Below the pieces are notes generated by a model. It was given only the letters and a program-made list of their open reading frames with translations, did not search any database and was not told the origin of the DNA. DNA of 64,000 nt, from positions 11,213,523 through 11,277,522 of the forward strand of contig JAJEKV010000021.1 in assembly GCA_021234155.1 (NCBI GenBank). Reading direction: 5' to 3'. Source of the DNA: Isoetes taiwanensis (Eukaryota; Streptophyta; Lycopodiopsida; Isoetales; Isoetaceae). Made by a program: the position numbers and the translations under genes. This document shows positions 22,991-34,396 of the stretch, piece after piece. Each line of letters begins with the position of its first letter. Within the stretch, counting starts at the first letter, position 1.

Positions 22991-24090
22991 GATCTCATGA
23001 TGCATGGTTGTGTGTTTTAGAACAGTAATTGCCTCCCAAGGCATTTTATATCTCGGTTCTGGAAAGCTCAAATATCAAACCATGGAGGACATTGGGAGTG
23101 TAATACTTAATGCAACCCCCTTATTCCTTAAGTTGTCTATTATATATAGTAGAAGGTGTCATATATTGGCTGTAAACCTGTATAAATGCAGCAACATCTT
23201 CTTGCTCGGATAATATTGTAATGGACAAATGACGTGCATGCTATACTCATCTCCCAACCACAAGCTCAACACGGATACTGAATGCCCCCAGAGCTCTCCC
23301 AAACATCTTCATAGCCAGCTAAACCTAGCCCTAAAGGGATAGGCCCATATATGGTCCAGCCTCTAAGGGCTAGATTCCATCTGCGGCAATGGAAAAACAT
23401 TAATCTCCACCCTCTATTTTTTAGCTCATACAAACGGTGATTCCATCAATCGAAAGTGCCAGTTAGCAAAATCAAACGGCAAGAGAGGTGCCGATTGGCG
23501 ATTGGATCATCTCATGAACTGACATATTGTACGAGGACGTTTTACAGTAGAAGCCATATATATATCAAACCATATATAAAGATACATCCATTTTTGAATT
23601 ATTTTTTTTTCCCTACCTAATTTTTCTGGGTTCTGCCTCAGGCTTTGCCGACACGTGTGGATAATTTTTTGTTTTCGATTTCTTGAGCTGTAAGCAAGCC
23701 CTGAATTATTGACGAGCGTTGGACGAGCTCTGTTTTAGGCATCCACCGACAAAACTTGTGGTCGATAGGCATCGAAGCATTCCGCTGCCATCGCTTGTGG
23801 TCGTGACCACGACAACGCGGCTTCAATCAGGTCTAAGACATACCCAGATGGCAGAATCCGGCTGCATGAAATTCGTATATATATAAGTGCAGCACTGCTG
23901 GTTAATAGATCGATCGCTATTCTGGATGCTTGGGCGAAGGTTTCTTCTAATTTACTGTTGTTCTGGCTTCACAAGTTCAGGTAATGCTCTTTAAACTTTT
24001 GTTATGTTGCAAATAATGCTAGTTACGATAGCTCATTTATAGGCTTTATCCCAATTGCAGATCTTGATTGTGGTCCAAATTCGACCACAT
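22991..24090. other. Intergenic, no gene seen
   Basis: A frame at 23004-23213 and one on the minus strand at 23638-23826 have no recognisable domain. ACACGTGT (23651-23658) is a G-box palindrome, and TTGTGGTCGTGACCACGACAA-type symmetry lies near 23795. Confidence 0.45.
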
Positions 24091-24365
24091 CCAAATAATA
24101 TGATGCTTGCATGTTGCACTGAGCATGGGTTTCTGTATAAAGCCCTGGACCTATTTATTAAAATGCCTTATAATCATTATGGCAAGGCAGATGCTGCTAT
24201 CCAGCTTTTCCAGTTAATGCCAGAATTCTTGGACAACGGTTTTAGGGGATGGTAAGACTGAAGGAAATACTTTCACAATTTTTTCCTGGAATGTGGTTTC
24301 ATGGACAGCTTTGTTTGAAATTGTAGGAATGTGGTTTCATGGACAGCTTCGTTTGAACCTTACTG
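24091..24365 (+). pseudogene. PPR fragment with local duplication
   Basis: Readable pieces are MLACCTEHGFLYKALDLFIK, GKADAAIQLFQLMPE and RNVVSWTA. The last segment, 32 bases starting GGAATGTGGTTTCATGG, is present twice (24288-24319 and 24327-24358) with one difference. Motif order suggests a PPR array that has lost and duplicated pieces. Confidence 0.6.
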
Positions 24366-24987
24366 TAAGTAAAGGCAGCTAAAGGATGCATTACCTCTAT
24401 ATTTAAAGACATGCAGAACAATATATAGTAACTTGGAATGAAAATCCTTGCAGTTCCTGCTGAGCAAGGACAGATTAAGGAAGTCTATAATTCTATTTGC
24501 TGGATGCAGATAAATCTCAATGTGAAACATTGACAAAAAGCAAAGTCCCTTCAACAATATACCATCTGATCAAATCTAAAGTGATTAGACTGTAATATTG
24601 ATGGCATTGAATCTTACATCTCTTAATGCAGCAAAGAGGTATGCCTGCAGCCAAGTGACAATTCTTCAGATACAATTGGTGTCATGTATTGAAGGGTAGA
24701 GGATTGTTCCCTTATGCATACAGGTACTGGATAGGAATTGGGGGATATATTGGCTTTCTGCTACTCTTCAACATGATATTTATTATCTGCCTTAAGTACT
24801 TAAACCATTAGTTATAGTATCACACTTTCTAGTGGTTTCTGTACTTACCATAACTATTGGTGTGCAGCTCCTATGAAGCCTCAAACTATCATAGTGAAGG
24901 AAGAACATGCCAAAAAGAGTGTTAGCACCGGTGGACAGATTAAGCCTCAAATTTGACACATATAGTTTAATAAACATTCAAATGCAG

Positions 24988-25450
24988 GTTCAGGAATGGA
25001 AAAAATGCAGAAAGGAATGATCTTGCCTTTCGAGCCACTATCATTAGTTTTCCATCACATAAGCTATTACATCGACATGCCTGCAGTGAGTTATAGTTCA
25101 CCCTTTGAAGTTGGAAGGCCAGAGTTAAACCAAGTTTATTGCAGGAGACGAAACAACAAGGCGAGACACAAGACCGTCTTCAACTTCTACAGAACATTAG
25201 TGGGGCATTCAGACTAGGTGTGCTCACAACCCTAGTTGGTGTTATTAGTGGAGGGAAGACAACACTCATGGATGTTCTAGCTGGAGAAAAAGTGGAGGTT
25301 AGATTGAAGGCACTATCACCATCTCTGGACTCCCCAAAAAACAAGAGACATTTGCACGGATTTCAGGACAGTCTGACAGACAGATATTCATTGACCACCT
25401 GTCACAGTCTATGAGTTTCTGAAGGCATGTGCATTATATGCCTTCTTGCT
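24988..25450 (+). pseudogene. ABCG (PDR-type) transporter fragment, second nucleotide-binding domain
   Basis: PDR-type ABCG proteins are plasma-membrane ATP-driven exporters. Exon 1 reads KGMILPFEPLSLVFHHISYY then DMPA. A standard GT-AG intron (25086-25144) follows, and exon 2 resumes in frame with [15 protein letters not shown], then [14 protein letters not shown] and a Walker A region ([14 protein letters not shown], where the family has [14 protein letters not shown]). About 25300 a shift leads to [20 protein letters not shown], and another shift to [10 protein letters not shown]. Because the intron is kept, this is a genomic fragment and not a processed copy. No membrane domain is readable. 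Confidence 0.88.
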
Positions 25451-27305
25451 AGGGGCACATTCATATTTGGGCTAGTTTTGTGGAGAATCCACTCTTCAGT
25501 ATAATTTACCGCTGAAAACACCACCATATAAATCACTCACCAGCAACCTTCTTACGGTTTGCATGGCACTGGGCCATTTTTCTATACAAAGAATAATGAA
25601 AGGATCGACATGTCTTTACAACCTTGCTGAACGAATCTCAGCTGCTAAGAAAATGGCAGCCTTGAACCTGAACTCAATTGTACAATTTATGCAGCATGTA
25701 AGAATTTGCCCTGATAACATGAAATGAAAAAACATCAAAGATACCAAATTGGAATCGATGTCGGGTCTCCGGAAATAATAAATTAAAGACTATTATTAGT
25801 CTAGTCAGGTGCAATAGCACAAATCCTATATAGGACCCAGGAATCATAGAACAGGGAAGAAAGGTCACAAGGCGTAGATGCTTCAGCGCATCAAATATGC
25901 ATGGACAAATGTCAAAATCTCTGATTCCAACATTGAGAACTACGGGATCTAATGCAAATGCTTCAAATTTGCAAAGCCCAAAATCAGCAGAGCTTCACAG
26001 GTAAAGACATCAGAATCTCAATGTCGGGACGAGGAAATAGAAAAATCTTCTTCCGTCATTTTTGTAGACGCAAATTCCGGCATTCAATCGTAACCCGAAA
26101 TAAGTGGAGAATGCCAATTCCGACCCCCTCGCCTCTAGACTTACCAACCCTACCACAAATAAAAACACGGAAGCAACATAAAGCGCACTTGGGCAATTCA
26201 TGTTGCAAGTGTCCAATGACCTCGTTATAAACGCCTTAATCTAGAACCATTCATCATTTGTAAGCTTAGCTTTCAATGATATTAAGTGGACATCGAGATG
26301 AATTGTAAGACGAACATATACGTAAACAATTAAACAATAAAATTTGAATATGTTTAAGATTAGGCTGCATAAGAAAGGTACATCCATTATGTCTTACTAT
26401 AGACTTATCTGACCAATTCAGGGAGAATATGGACTAGATAAGTGCCAACGATTAATGAAATAGTGCTCGTGTAGTTGCGCATCTCTTCAAGTAAATTTGG
26501 ATTTTTTCCAGATAATATAAATTGTTCAAAAAACTCATGATGAAAAAATGACGAGAAAGACAATGCATAAGTTGCAAAAGAAATAGGTCACAAAGGAAGA
26601 AGATTATGCTAGCAGTTGTAAAGGGAAATCCACTTGATTTGTGTAACAAGTTGAACCAGAGTATAGGAGTCCAGAAAAGAGATGTGATTGCATAGCTGGC
26701 ACAATCGTCAGATGACAGAGGTTTAGGGAAGAGAAATGTTCGCGGCGGCCTTGGCCGCCGCGATAAATTTCTTGTATATACTAATAAAAGAATCAAAATG
26801 GTGTTCTGTATGTCGTGCACTTCATCAGGAGCTTGTGCATTAAAAAGAGCCATTCCTCTACTGCTTGAAGCAGTTGTTCATCATATTGAATATGGCTTTT
26901 AAGCAGACCAATTTTCTGAACCACAGTGTTGACCAAATACTTGAATAACAGATCCCAAAATACCAAACCGAGCAAATTTGTCATGGCCCCCATAGCTACT
27001 AAATTAGGCTGATCATCTACGAGAGGAAGCAGATTGACAGCAGTCTTTCTTCCAGAATCAAACGGTAGTTGTGCGTACATAGCATGGCAAAATAGAATTC
27101 AAACGATCATACAGAAACCATATGGTGCCTACTCGATAGATCACCATTCAACAATACTTAGATCATTTTAACCCATACGTCTTGCACATGCATCCAGCAT
27201 GGTTTGTCATATCATCAGGTTGGGCTTCAAAGGCATGATCCCCACAATCACAACCACATCATAGGTCTACAAGCCTGACCAAGGTCAATCATACAAGCAC
27301 AATGT
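25451..27305. other. Unassigned stretch
   Basis: Frames on the minus strand at 26793-27080 (with HIQYDEQLLQAVEEWLF) and 26452-26853, and at 26010-26216, look partly protein-like but match no family I know and carry shifts. A perfect GC palindrome lies at 26741-26762. No confident gene. Confidence 0.4.
26741..26762. repeat. Perfect GC-rich hairpin (10-bp arms)
   Basis: CGCGGCGGCC and GGCCGCCGCG are separated by TT in AT-rich DNA. On the plus strand TCTTGTATATACTAATAAAA follows within 8 bases, which is reminiscent of a plant Helitron 5' start after another element's 3' hairpin. This reading is weak. Confidence 0.6.
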
Positions 27306-28497
27306 TCAATAGTAGGAGTAATCAAGTAACTTGAGCACATCGCCTTTTGAGTATTCCTTTCCCTCGTCAAGAAGACCAGCATGACCACATGTCGTAAGAA
27401 CAGAGAGAAATGTAATGCCATCTAGTTCCAGTTCTTGCATTCTCCCAAAATTATCGAAGACATGTTCCACATCCCCAAGATGTGCATACCCTGCTAGTAG
27501 AGTGTTCCATGTCACCAGGTTCTTTGTGTGCATTGGCCTAAAGACTTGGTCGGCATCAGCCATCCTCCCACATTTACAATAAAATCGAAGCAGCAAGTTT
27601 GTCACGACCAAATCATTCTGGAACCCAACTCTGCAAAATTCAGTGTGGCTAGTAAGTGAGACTGTTTAGAGTAACTCCTTCAGCTCTCATTTATAAAATA
27701 AATTCCAGAGTTAACTGACAGTTGCCATTCTCTGCATAACCAAATAGCATGTGATTCCAGGACACTACATTCCAATGTAACATTACTATCAAAGATCTGG
27801 TGAGCATGAACCATCCTCCTGCATTTGCCATACATATCCACCGGCATGCTAGCCCCCAAAATGTGTAAGTCGTGCCCACTCTTTCCAAGCCTTTCATAAC
27901 CCCCTGTCCAGTTTTAGCTTCACAATCAGCACATGTCTTCAGTGCGGCAATGTAAGCCAGAGCATCTGGCATGAAACCTTCATCTTGCACTGACAAAGAC
28001 AAATCTTCTCCATTCTCTGCATACCCAAATAACACTGCATTCCATGACACCACATCATAAGGCGACATTCTGTCAAATACCCAGCAAGCATAAAAGATGC
28101 TCCCATTTTTAGCATACATATCGGCAAGGGTACTTAAGCTTGTGGATAGCTTTTCCCTTTGCAATGCACTCCAGTTTTCTTAGTTGGCCTTCAGAGCAGT
28201 AACATATGTTTGAGCATCTGGTTCAGGACCTCTTCCTTGCATGTGTAGGAATAATTGCAGTGGCAAACTGCTTTGCTTTCCGATTTTCTGCATACTCAGC
28301 TATCATCGCATTATATAGAACAGCATTATGAAGTGACATCCTATCAAAGACCTGATGAGCATACATAATGCTTCCATTCCACCACATTTTCCATAAGTGG
28401 AACCAAAATTTATTTTCTTGGAATTATTACTTGCATTAGTTTGTATGAGTGGCTTGAGGAGGATGGATACGCTAGCTAAGTGCTCCCTTTTGATCAA
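27306..28497 (-). pseudogene. PPR gene relic (PLS class)
   Basis: Reading from 28497 leftward: a frame-broken motif (about 28400-28300, DRMS, YAEN), then a long open frame 28164-27691 with LADMYAKNGSIFYACWVFDR, DVVSWNAVLFGYAENGE, DALAYIAALKTCADCEA and WNVVSWNHMLFGYAENGN. A second frame 27611-27306 follows with TNLLLRFYCKCGRMADADQ, KNLVTWNTLLAGYAHLGDV and DGITFLSVLTTCGHAGLLDE. P, L and S motifs alternate as in editing factors. At least two frame changes separate the pieces and neither end is complete. The internal repeat of VVSWN plus FGYAENG reflects tandem motifs. Confidence 0.85.
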
Positions 28498-28578
28498 CTG
28501 AGAACCATTATTTTATTGTTAATATAGTGTATTCTCTTTTAGATACCAAGTTCGAAGACAAAGTAAGATAAAATGTTA

Positions 28579-28729
28579 CTAACCATTGTGGCCAATGACT
28601 GCAACAAAATGGCAGAGATTGGCATATGAGCAACCACCTTCGACCACGCTTTTCCTAGCTGCCTCTCTCAACTTCAACGCCCTCTCCCTCAACACTTTCC
28701 CTTCATGTCCCTTCATCAATTTCTCTATA
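28579..28729 (-). pseudogene. UDP-glycosyltransferase, C-terminal exon piece (split gene, part 2)
   Basis: It reads EKLMKGHEGKVLRERALKLR, then EAARKSVVEGGCSYANL and a TAG stop at 28579-28581, the usual end of plant family-1 UGTs. It continues the frame interrupted at 32625 by the pogo-like element. Removing the element and one TA restores an uninterrupted Glu-Cys-Ile-Glu-Lys junction. Confidence 0.88.
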
Positions 28730-29638
28730 AGGTAGGGTGACCAGGTTTGGTGCCTTTAAGGGCACCAATGCTTATAACTTGCAGCTATTATGTCCAGTTG
28801 CAAAAAAAATTGGATCAACATGTAGGCCAGATGCTAACCTACAAAATGATGTAGGTTTCATAGCCAGAGGCCCTATAACCTAAGAGCTACAAGGCGCCCT
28901 TTAGTGGAGGGGGTCGGCACCCCATTTGGTGCCCCAGTGACCATGATTGGCCCCCTAAATAGCTACCTTCAATGTAGCTTTTGGTGACTGCAACACCACA
29001 TTTGGTGTATGTTAGAGCATGAAATGGAGATACACAAAGAAGACTAATGGACACACTAACAACCCTAAGGTGCTTACCATCATTCCTCTATGTCTTCCAA
29101 TCTATAGCCAACCCACCACCAAAGAACTTTAGGCCTGTTATAGGGGATGGAAGGAATTGAACCTTCATGGCACAAAATTGCCATTCCCAAACATCCCCTC
29201 TGCGGCAACCATGAAACAATTAGTAAGGGGGCAAGCAAGCAAGCGACCACTTGCATGGCGTGAGCCACAATTACTTGCCCTCCAAAACAAAAGGTTGCAT
29301 AAAGCAAAATGGTTGTGTGACTTACCTCCATTCATGACAAGTGAACATGCAATGGCAAGTGAACTTGCAAGAGAAACCTAAGTTAATCTCCCAAACAAGT
29401 TACTACAAGTTAATGTTTGTACAACACACAAAGAAAAAAGGAAATTGGTAAGAAACACAATTAAAACATCAAAATTCAAGTTAGGATTACAAGTAAAAGG
29501 ATGTACAAAATGGGATGCCCTTTACGGTGAGCATTCTAGTGACTAGCAAAGACTATACAAAATGTGGCGAAGACTATACAAAATGTGGCGGCAGATATAC
29601 AAAATTTGGAAGCTATTCCCCGCTCCTCAGTTGGTGCA

Positions 29639-30040
29639 TCAATACAAGGAAGTTAGCACCTTGCATTTTCTAATGCCATGCACCTCTTCATCACTATCAT
29701 CTACTATTCCCTCAATTTGCATGTCTTGATCCTTACCAACACATGCAACAAAGCCATGACAAGTGTTAGTAACATCACCAAATGGAACTCTTGATTGCAA
29801 GTGACCCGGCTTCACCAATTGACGATGGTATGCACACATCATTTCTTCATAATTGAAAGGGTCCTGGCTGTCAAGTATAATGTCACATGGAGCCACTTGG
29901 CTCCTTCTTTGCTCATCCCATGGGACATCAACAAAGTTCCCATCACTAAACTCCTCTTGTGCATCATGAAAACCTGCAAAATCAGATCTCAAGGCATTTG
30001 CAACTTGCACATAGCCTTTCTTCTTCATTATCCTTGCCAT
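29639..30040 (-). CDS. Unassigned frame in the pogo-like element
   Basis: An open frame of 133 codons downstream of the transposase. It is acidic, with no recognised domain (YEEMMCAYHRQLVKPGHLQS, DDSDEEVHGI). It may be the transposase C-terminus displaced by frameshift or captured sequence. Role unknown. Confidence 0.35.
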   Translation of the reverse strand: MARIMKKKGYVQVANALRSDFAGFHDAQEEFSDGNFVDVPWDEQRRSQVAPCDIILDSQDPFNYEEMMCAYHRQLVKPGHLQSRVPFGDVTNTCHGFVACVGKDQDMQIEGIVDDSDEEVHGIRKCKVLTSLY

Positions 30041-30173
30041 GCACCGGGTGCTCTTGCATCTCTAACCTCACTAGTTAGAGTTCTAGGAGCTCCAAACATC
30101 TCTTCAAAGAGCTTAGGGCCAGCTTTTCCAACCCGAGGTATATGCTCTTAATCTCCATGCATCACCGGCCTTC

Positions 30174-32214
30174 TCATATGCAAGCATTGTCTGCCTTCTC
30201 AGCCTCCTTAGCAGCCCTTCTTTCCAATCTACTTGCAAGCTCATCTATCCTTGCCTTCTTCCTCATCTCTATAAGTCTCTTCCTCTGCTCAATTCTCTCA
30301 ATCTTCATCTTCTCTAGCTCTTGTTTCCTCCTAAGGGCCTCAACCTTGGCTGCTAGCACATCATCACTTGTGACTAGCGACCTAGATTCTAAGTCAATTG
30401 GCAAGGCTCTAGTTTTCCTTTTCACAGTGCAATTTTTGTGCTTTTAGGTCTGTTGCTAATTGGACACATGCAAGTGCTTGGTCAGCCTCAAAGGGTCATT
30501 CCACGGCGTGGCAGCTTGCTGCTCAACTTGGCAACTAGGGGGTGGAGGCATAGATTGTCTAGCACAAGGTAAGCTCTTGTGCATCGGCACAAGTATTTTC
30601 AGCATGCAAGGGAACTTGACCAGCAATACCAAGCAGCCGGTTGGTCGCTAACTCTTCCTCACCTTCTTCTCCAACATCTTCCCCATCTTCCTCATCTTCC
30701 CTATCATCTTCATCAACAATTACACTCTCAAAGTTGGCTGCAGCAGGGTCAGCCTTAACATGCATGTAATCAAAGGGCCAAATTCCAGTGGCCTCAAAAC
30801 CAGACTTTATATTCTCGGGAGTAAGAGCAGTAGACATGGCCTGCCACACCATGACAGCCATGTCTTCCTTGGTAACTTTCAAGGATTTCATTACCTTTTT
30901 CCATTTGTATTAGTTGCAAGGTTGGCAGACTTGGCAGACTTGAGCTTGGCCTCCTTCTTCAACATGTAATCAGCCCTCACACACACTCCTAAATTTGCCT
31001 ACAAATCAACAAATAGATATTGTTAGTTCACAACTAAATTGATCAAATAAAATGAAATTAAACATGCAACCTTTAAATGCTCTAAAGCATGAGACATCTA
31101 AGGGCTGCAATCTATGGCTAGTGTGAGGAGGCAAACAAAGAATATGCAGGCCCATCTCCCTTGCATGCTCAATTACTTCAATGGTGACATGTGATCCATG
31201 TCCATCACATATGAGCGGATGAGGTCTCTGTTTGCTTACACCACCGTGCACTTTATACTTGAAGTGAGATGTCAACCACTTATCAAAAGTTGGTTTGTCA
31301 TCCATGCTTTTTTTTGAAATCCCATACTTGCACCAGCCTCACACCGCTATAAGATCCAAGTTCCTCATTCTTTTTGCCCTCAAGACATAGCAGCATGGTA
31401 GCTTGCCCCTTGTGCATTAATACAACAAACTACATCATCCATTCCCTATCATTAGGAAATGTCTCATTCACAACATGTGAACCTTTGGCAGCAAGCACCT
31501 TCACACCCTTCCTCTCCCCGCTTGTATTGCGGTTTCATCCACATTCCACACCGATCCGGGTGTGAGATCAAGCTCAAAGATACACTTTTGCAATTGAGAA
31601 TAGAAGGCCTCAAGGTTTTAGTATTCAAAGCCATAACTCTTTGCACCTCTACACATTGTGGACTTCTCAATGTTAGTGTAGGATGCCTATGCCCGAACCT
31701 CCTCCACCATGCTTTTCCCCGGAATTCCATTCTTCCATGGCACACTCCTTGCACTAGTCATCTCACCCCGTCCTAGCACACAACTCATCTATCAGAACAT
31801 CATGACCTGCCTGCACCCTATTCATGGCCCATGAGACAAGCTCCTCTTCTTCCTTATCACACAAAAACCTTGGCTTTGGACCTTGCTTTTGTGTGCTTCT
31901 CCCATAATGCCGCTTCTAAGGGTGGACTCGGGGAATGCCAAAATGCCTTGATGCCTTCTTAAGGGACGAGGAGTTCCATCTTCAATAGCTACTGGGGCCT
32001 CTTCCATATCTTCAGGTGTCCATGAACCTCTCTCCAAAGACCTAATTCTTTTATTTCCAACAAGCTTAGATGCTGCTAGAGCCTCTTCACTCTCCAAGAT
32101 CACAACATTCTCTGCATCCTTGCCTTTTCTCCTTCTTCTAGGAGCTGGCTCCACTGGTTCTGATCTCACTACTCTTCTTCTCCTCAATTCCATGACATGC
32201 AAGCAAGCAAGCAA
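30174..32214 (-). pseudogene. pogo/Tigger-like transposase, broken
   Basis: It catalyses cut-and-paste transposition at TA. In order: a basic N-terminus and a pipsqueak-like helix-turn-helix (SWTPEDMEEA, FGIPESTLRSGIMG), a CENP-B-like segment, then the DDE domain. The first Asp is in WNVDETAIQA (about 31550), the second in CDGHGSHVTIEVIEH, and PPHTSHRLQPLDVSCFRAFK marks the third region. A GIWPFDY motif, an acidic stretch and a Lys/Arg/Glu coiled coil (30174-30425) end it. Pieces lie in several frames (32214-31822, 31754-31464, 31305-31006, 30891-30559, 30425-30174), so this copy is dead although the catalytic residues remain readable. Confidence 0.85.
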
Positions 32215-32624
32215 TTGGCGGGAGCAAAGTTATGATGCACATCATGCATGCAAGCGACCAACCAAATGCAAATTGGGAATTACACTAAATAGGGGGACTA
32301 GAACACGTATCTTTAATTTGCCTTCAAATCTCCCTCCAAAAGATGTGATCCAAGCTGTTTGAGGCGCCATAATTCTTGCAGATCACAAAAAGTAGTTGTT
32401 TCTAGGCAGCCACCATTTAATCTTGCTAGGGCAGCCACCGCAATATGTCACGTCCACTTTGAATGCCATGGGGAGCAATTCGAATGGCAAGGGGAGCAGT
32501 TCCAAGTCTCTAGGTGCCAAATCGTTGGTGCAGAGAGGCGCCAACATAAGCCCTAAACAGGGCCTTTTTTTGTGACGGACGGGGGCCAATAAAGGACAGG
32601 GCACCATTTGTGGTCACCCTACCT

Positions 32625-33015
32625 TACACTCCTCTATCTCCTCCCTTCCCACAAATCTATCCTTCTCGCCCTTCCAGAGGGAAATGGCAATGCCCCAATC
32701 TTCCACCATAAACTTGATATTAAAATTTTGCTCGGCAGCACAAGGCCAACCAATCATGGGCACGCCTGCCCATATACTTTCCATGATAGAATTCCAACCA
32801 CAGTGGGTTAAAAACCCACCCACAGCCTCATGTGCAAGCACTCTCATTTGAGGGCACCAATCCACCACCAGTCCCAGATTTTGTGTTGAGGATAAAAATG
32901 CTTGGTAAATATCCACCGCCAGATCAGCTGCCAAGCCAGCTCTCATGAAAGAACCAGATTCCTGCAAATTAGGCCCAAATTCCACTAACCCGGCAGTTTC
33001 TGGATCTGCTGGCAA
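32625..33015 (-). pseudogene. UDP-glycosyltransferase, PSPG-box part (split gene, part 1)
   Basis: Family-1 UGTs transfer sugar from UDP-sugars to small molecules in the cytosol. The frame contains the PSPG donor-binding box (VVDWCPQMRVLAHEAVGGFL, THCGWNSIMESIWAGVPMIG, WPCAAEQ) and ends GREEIEEC at the TA where the pogo-like element entered. The part upstream of 33015 (ESGSFMRAGLAADL precedes the box) degrades quickly and the N-terminal acceptor domain is absent, so the gene was truncated as well as split. The remainder is at 28579-28729. Confidence 0.9.
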
Positions 33016-33370
33016 GAACTAGCGGGCGATCGGCAACAAAACAGGGCTTATCTACCATCATCTACATTCCATTGCAGCTCTGGCACTTCATGATTCCAAG
33101 CTTTGTTCATCCGAGCTGTCAAAATTTCCTGAAACTCCCGGGCAAGATCCCCCGTCTGTTATTTCTGTGATAACTCACTCCACGTCGGAAACTTCCACCC
33201 AGAATTCTGACTGCAATGGAATCGCAACAAGGGTGTCAATTGATTAGTTGTGGCTCCCTGATTCGTTCCTGTAGCAACTGACGACGCAGTGGAATCTGGG
33301 CCTTAGACAATTAAAAAGCAAAGTTCTTAGACCTGGAATTACCATATAAAGGTTGGCATGGCGGCATCAG
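33016..33370. other. Non-coding stretch between UGT relic and LTR
   Basis: No readable gene. Its right edge, around 33370, is where similarity to the second LTR copy (45948 onward) fades, so the LTR is probably truncated here. Confidence 0.5.
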
Positions 33371-34106
33371 ACGGATTTCTATAAGACTGGAAGTGCAGAC
33401 TTGGCCGAAGTCCTTATCATAGATCGAATTCCTACAGCATGGGACCGGATTAGAATGACCCGACTATCTACATGGCAGGTTATAGGCTGGTAGTTGGTGC
33501 CATGGCAGTTTACAAGCTGTTCAAGAGCTGTTTTCTTCTTGTTTACGTCTCTCTTAATTCTTTTATTCCTTTAAAATTGTAACCTGGAACAGACTCAAGC
33601 TCAAATCCCCACCTCTTAATCTTGGTCTCGGATCCTTTTCGCTTAGAATCGGCTTGATTCACCGTTGCACTTTGTTCTGATCCAGCCAGCCTTTTCTTCC
33701 TCCGTCTGTGCTTGCTTCCAACTGCTTCTGGTTTCGTTCTTATCCTTCTCTTCCTTATATACATTTTACCCACATGGCCAAAGCCATTTGGCATTACCCC
33801 ATTGGTCTAGATTAAGCTAATGGTCAAATCTTTTATAGCTTGGCTAAATGCAAAAATTAACAGTTTGACAATCTACCATACTGCCAGGCATCCTAAGGCT
33901 CGATTAGGCATCTTCCTAATCAGAAGGGTGTACCGGATTTAGCATGGCATCTCTTGCGACAGGTCACGAGCCTCGCTCCCCTATTTTTATGGTGCTCACT
34001 CTTTAAAGTTAAATATATTAAAGGTTTAAATAACCTTAGCTAATGGATTTCTATCGTTTAAAATGTCACTACTACAAAACAACACCAAGCAACAGGGATC
34101 GTTACA
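33371..34106 (-). repeat. 3' LTR, truncated
   Basis: It begins TGTAACGATCCCTG on the minus strand at 34106 and matches 45948-46686 nearly base for base. A TATA box (TATATAAGG, complement of 33753-33761) lies within it and also in the other copy (46334-46342). Both copies also keep an 83-codon open frame starting at this region; since it includes the TATA box I regard it as incidental. Confidence 0.85.
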
Positions 34107-34129
34107 TTCTCACCTTGTAGAATTTAACT

Positions 34130-34372
34130 CATGTCCTCATGAGTTACTGGGAAGGACGAATAGAGCTTTTTGAACTTGATAACGTCCTCCCAGGGCGTAT
34201 CTTCTTGCGGATACCCTGCCCATTGCATTAAATATTTTTCAATGGTTCTGCCTCGCAGTATTTTAGTGTCAACTTGCAAAATCTTTTGATGTCTGACTGC
34301 GAGAGTTTCTTTGACTGCAACCAGATTATCTTGTGGCAGTATATGAGATGGATCGGGTAGGTACTTACGTTA
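34130..34372 (-). pseudogene. Integrase C-terminus with chromodomain (core deleted)
   Basis: It reads YLPDPSHILPQDNLVAVKET, then TKILRGRTIEKYLMQWAGYP and EDTPWEDVIKFKKLY before a TGA/TAA-type end. This is the tail of a chromovirus integrase with its chromodomain, a module that in this family directs insertion to chromatin marks. It follows RNase H directly; the zinc finger and DDE core are missing. TTACAAAGTACTTA occurs twice at the junction (34371-34384 and 34397-34410), which suggests how the deletion arose. Confidence 0.8.
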
Positions 34373-34396
34373 CAAAGTACTTACGATGCAGCTGCA

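Larger units (their letters stand above)
28730..32624 (-). mobile_element. pogo/Tigger-like Tc1-mariner element, 3.9 kb
   Basis: AGGTAGGGTGACCA begins at 28730 and its inverse ends at 32624, followed in both arms by a looser match around TGGTGCC. TA lies on both sides (28728-28729, 32625-32626), the target duplication of this superfamily. Inside is a broken transposase on the minus strand. The element sits within the coding sequence of a UDP-glycosyltransferase and has inactivated it. Confidence 0.9.

Noticed and set aside
33543-33794. 83-codon minus-strand frame kept in both LTR copies (also 46124-46375)
   Set aside because: The LTR copies are nearly identical anyway, the frame contains the TATA box, and no domain is seen; conservation follows from LTR identity.
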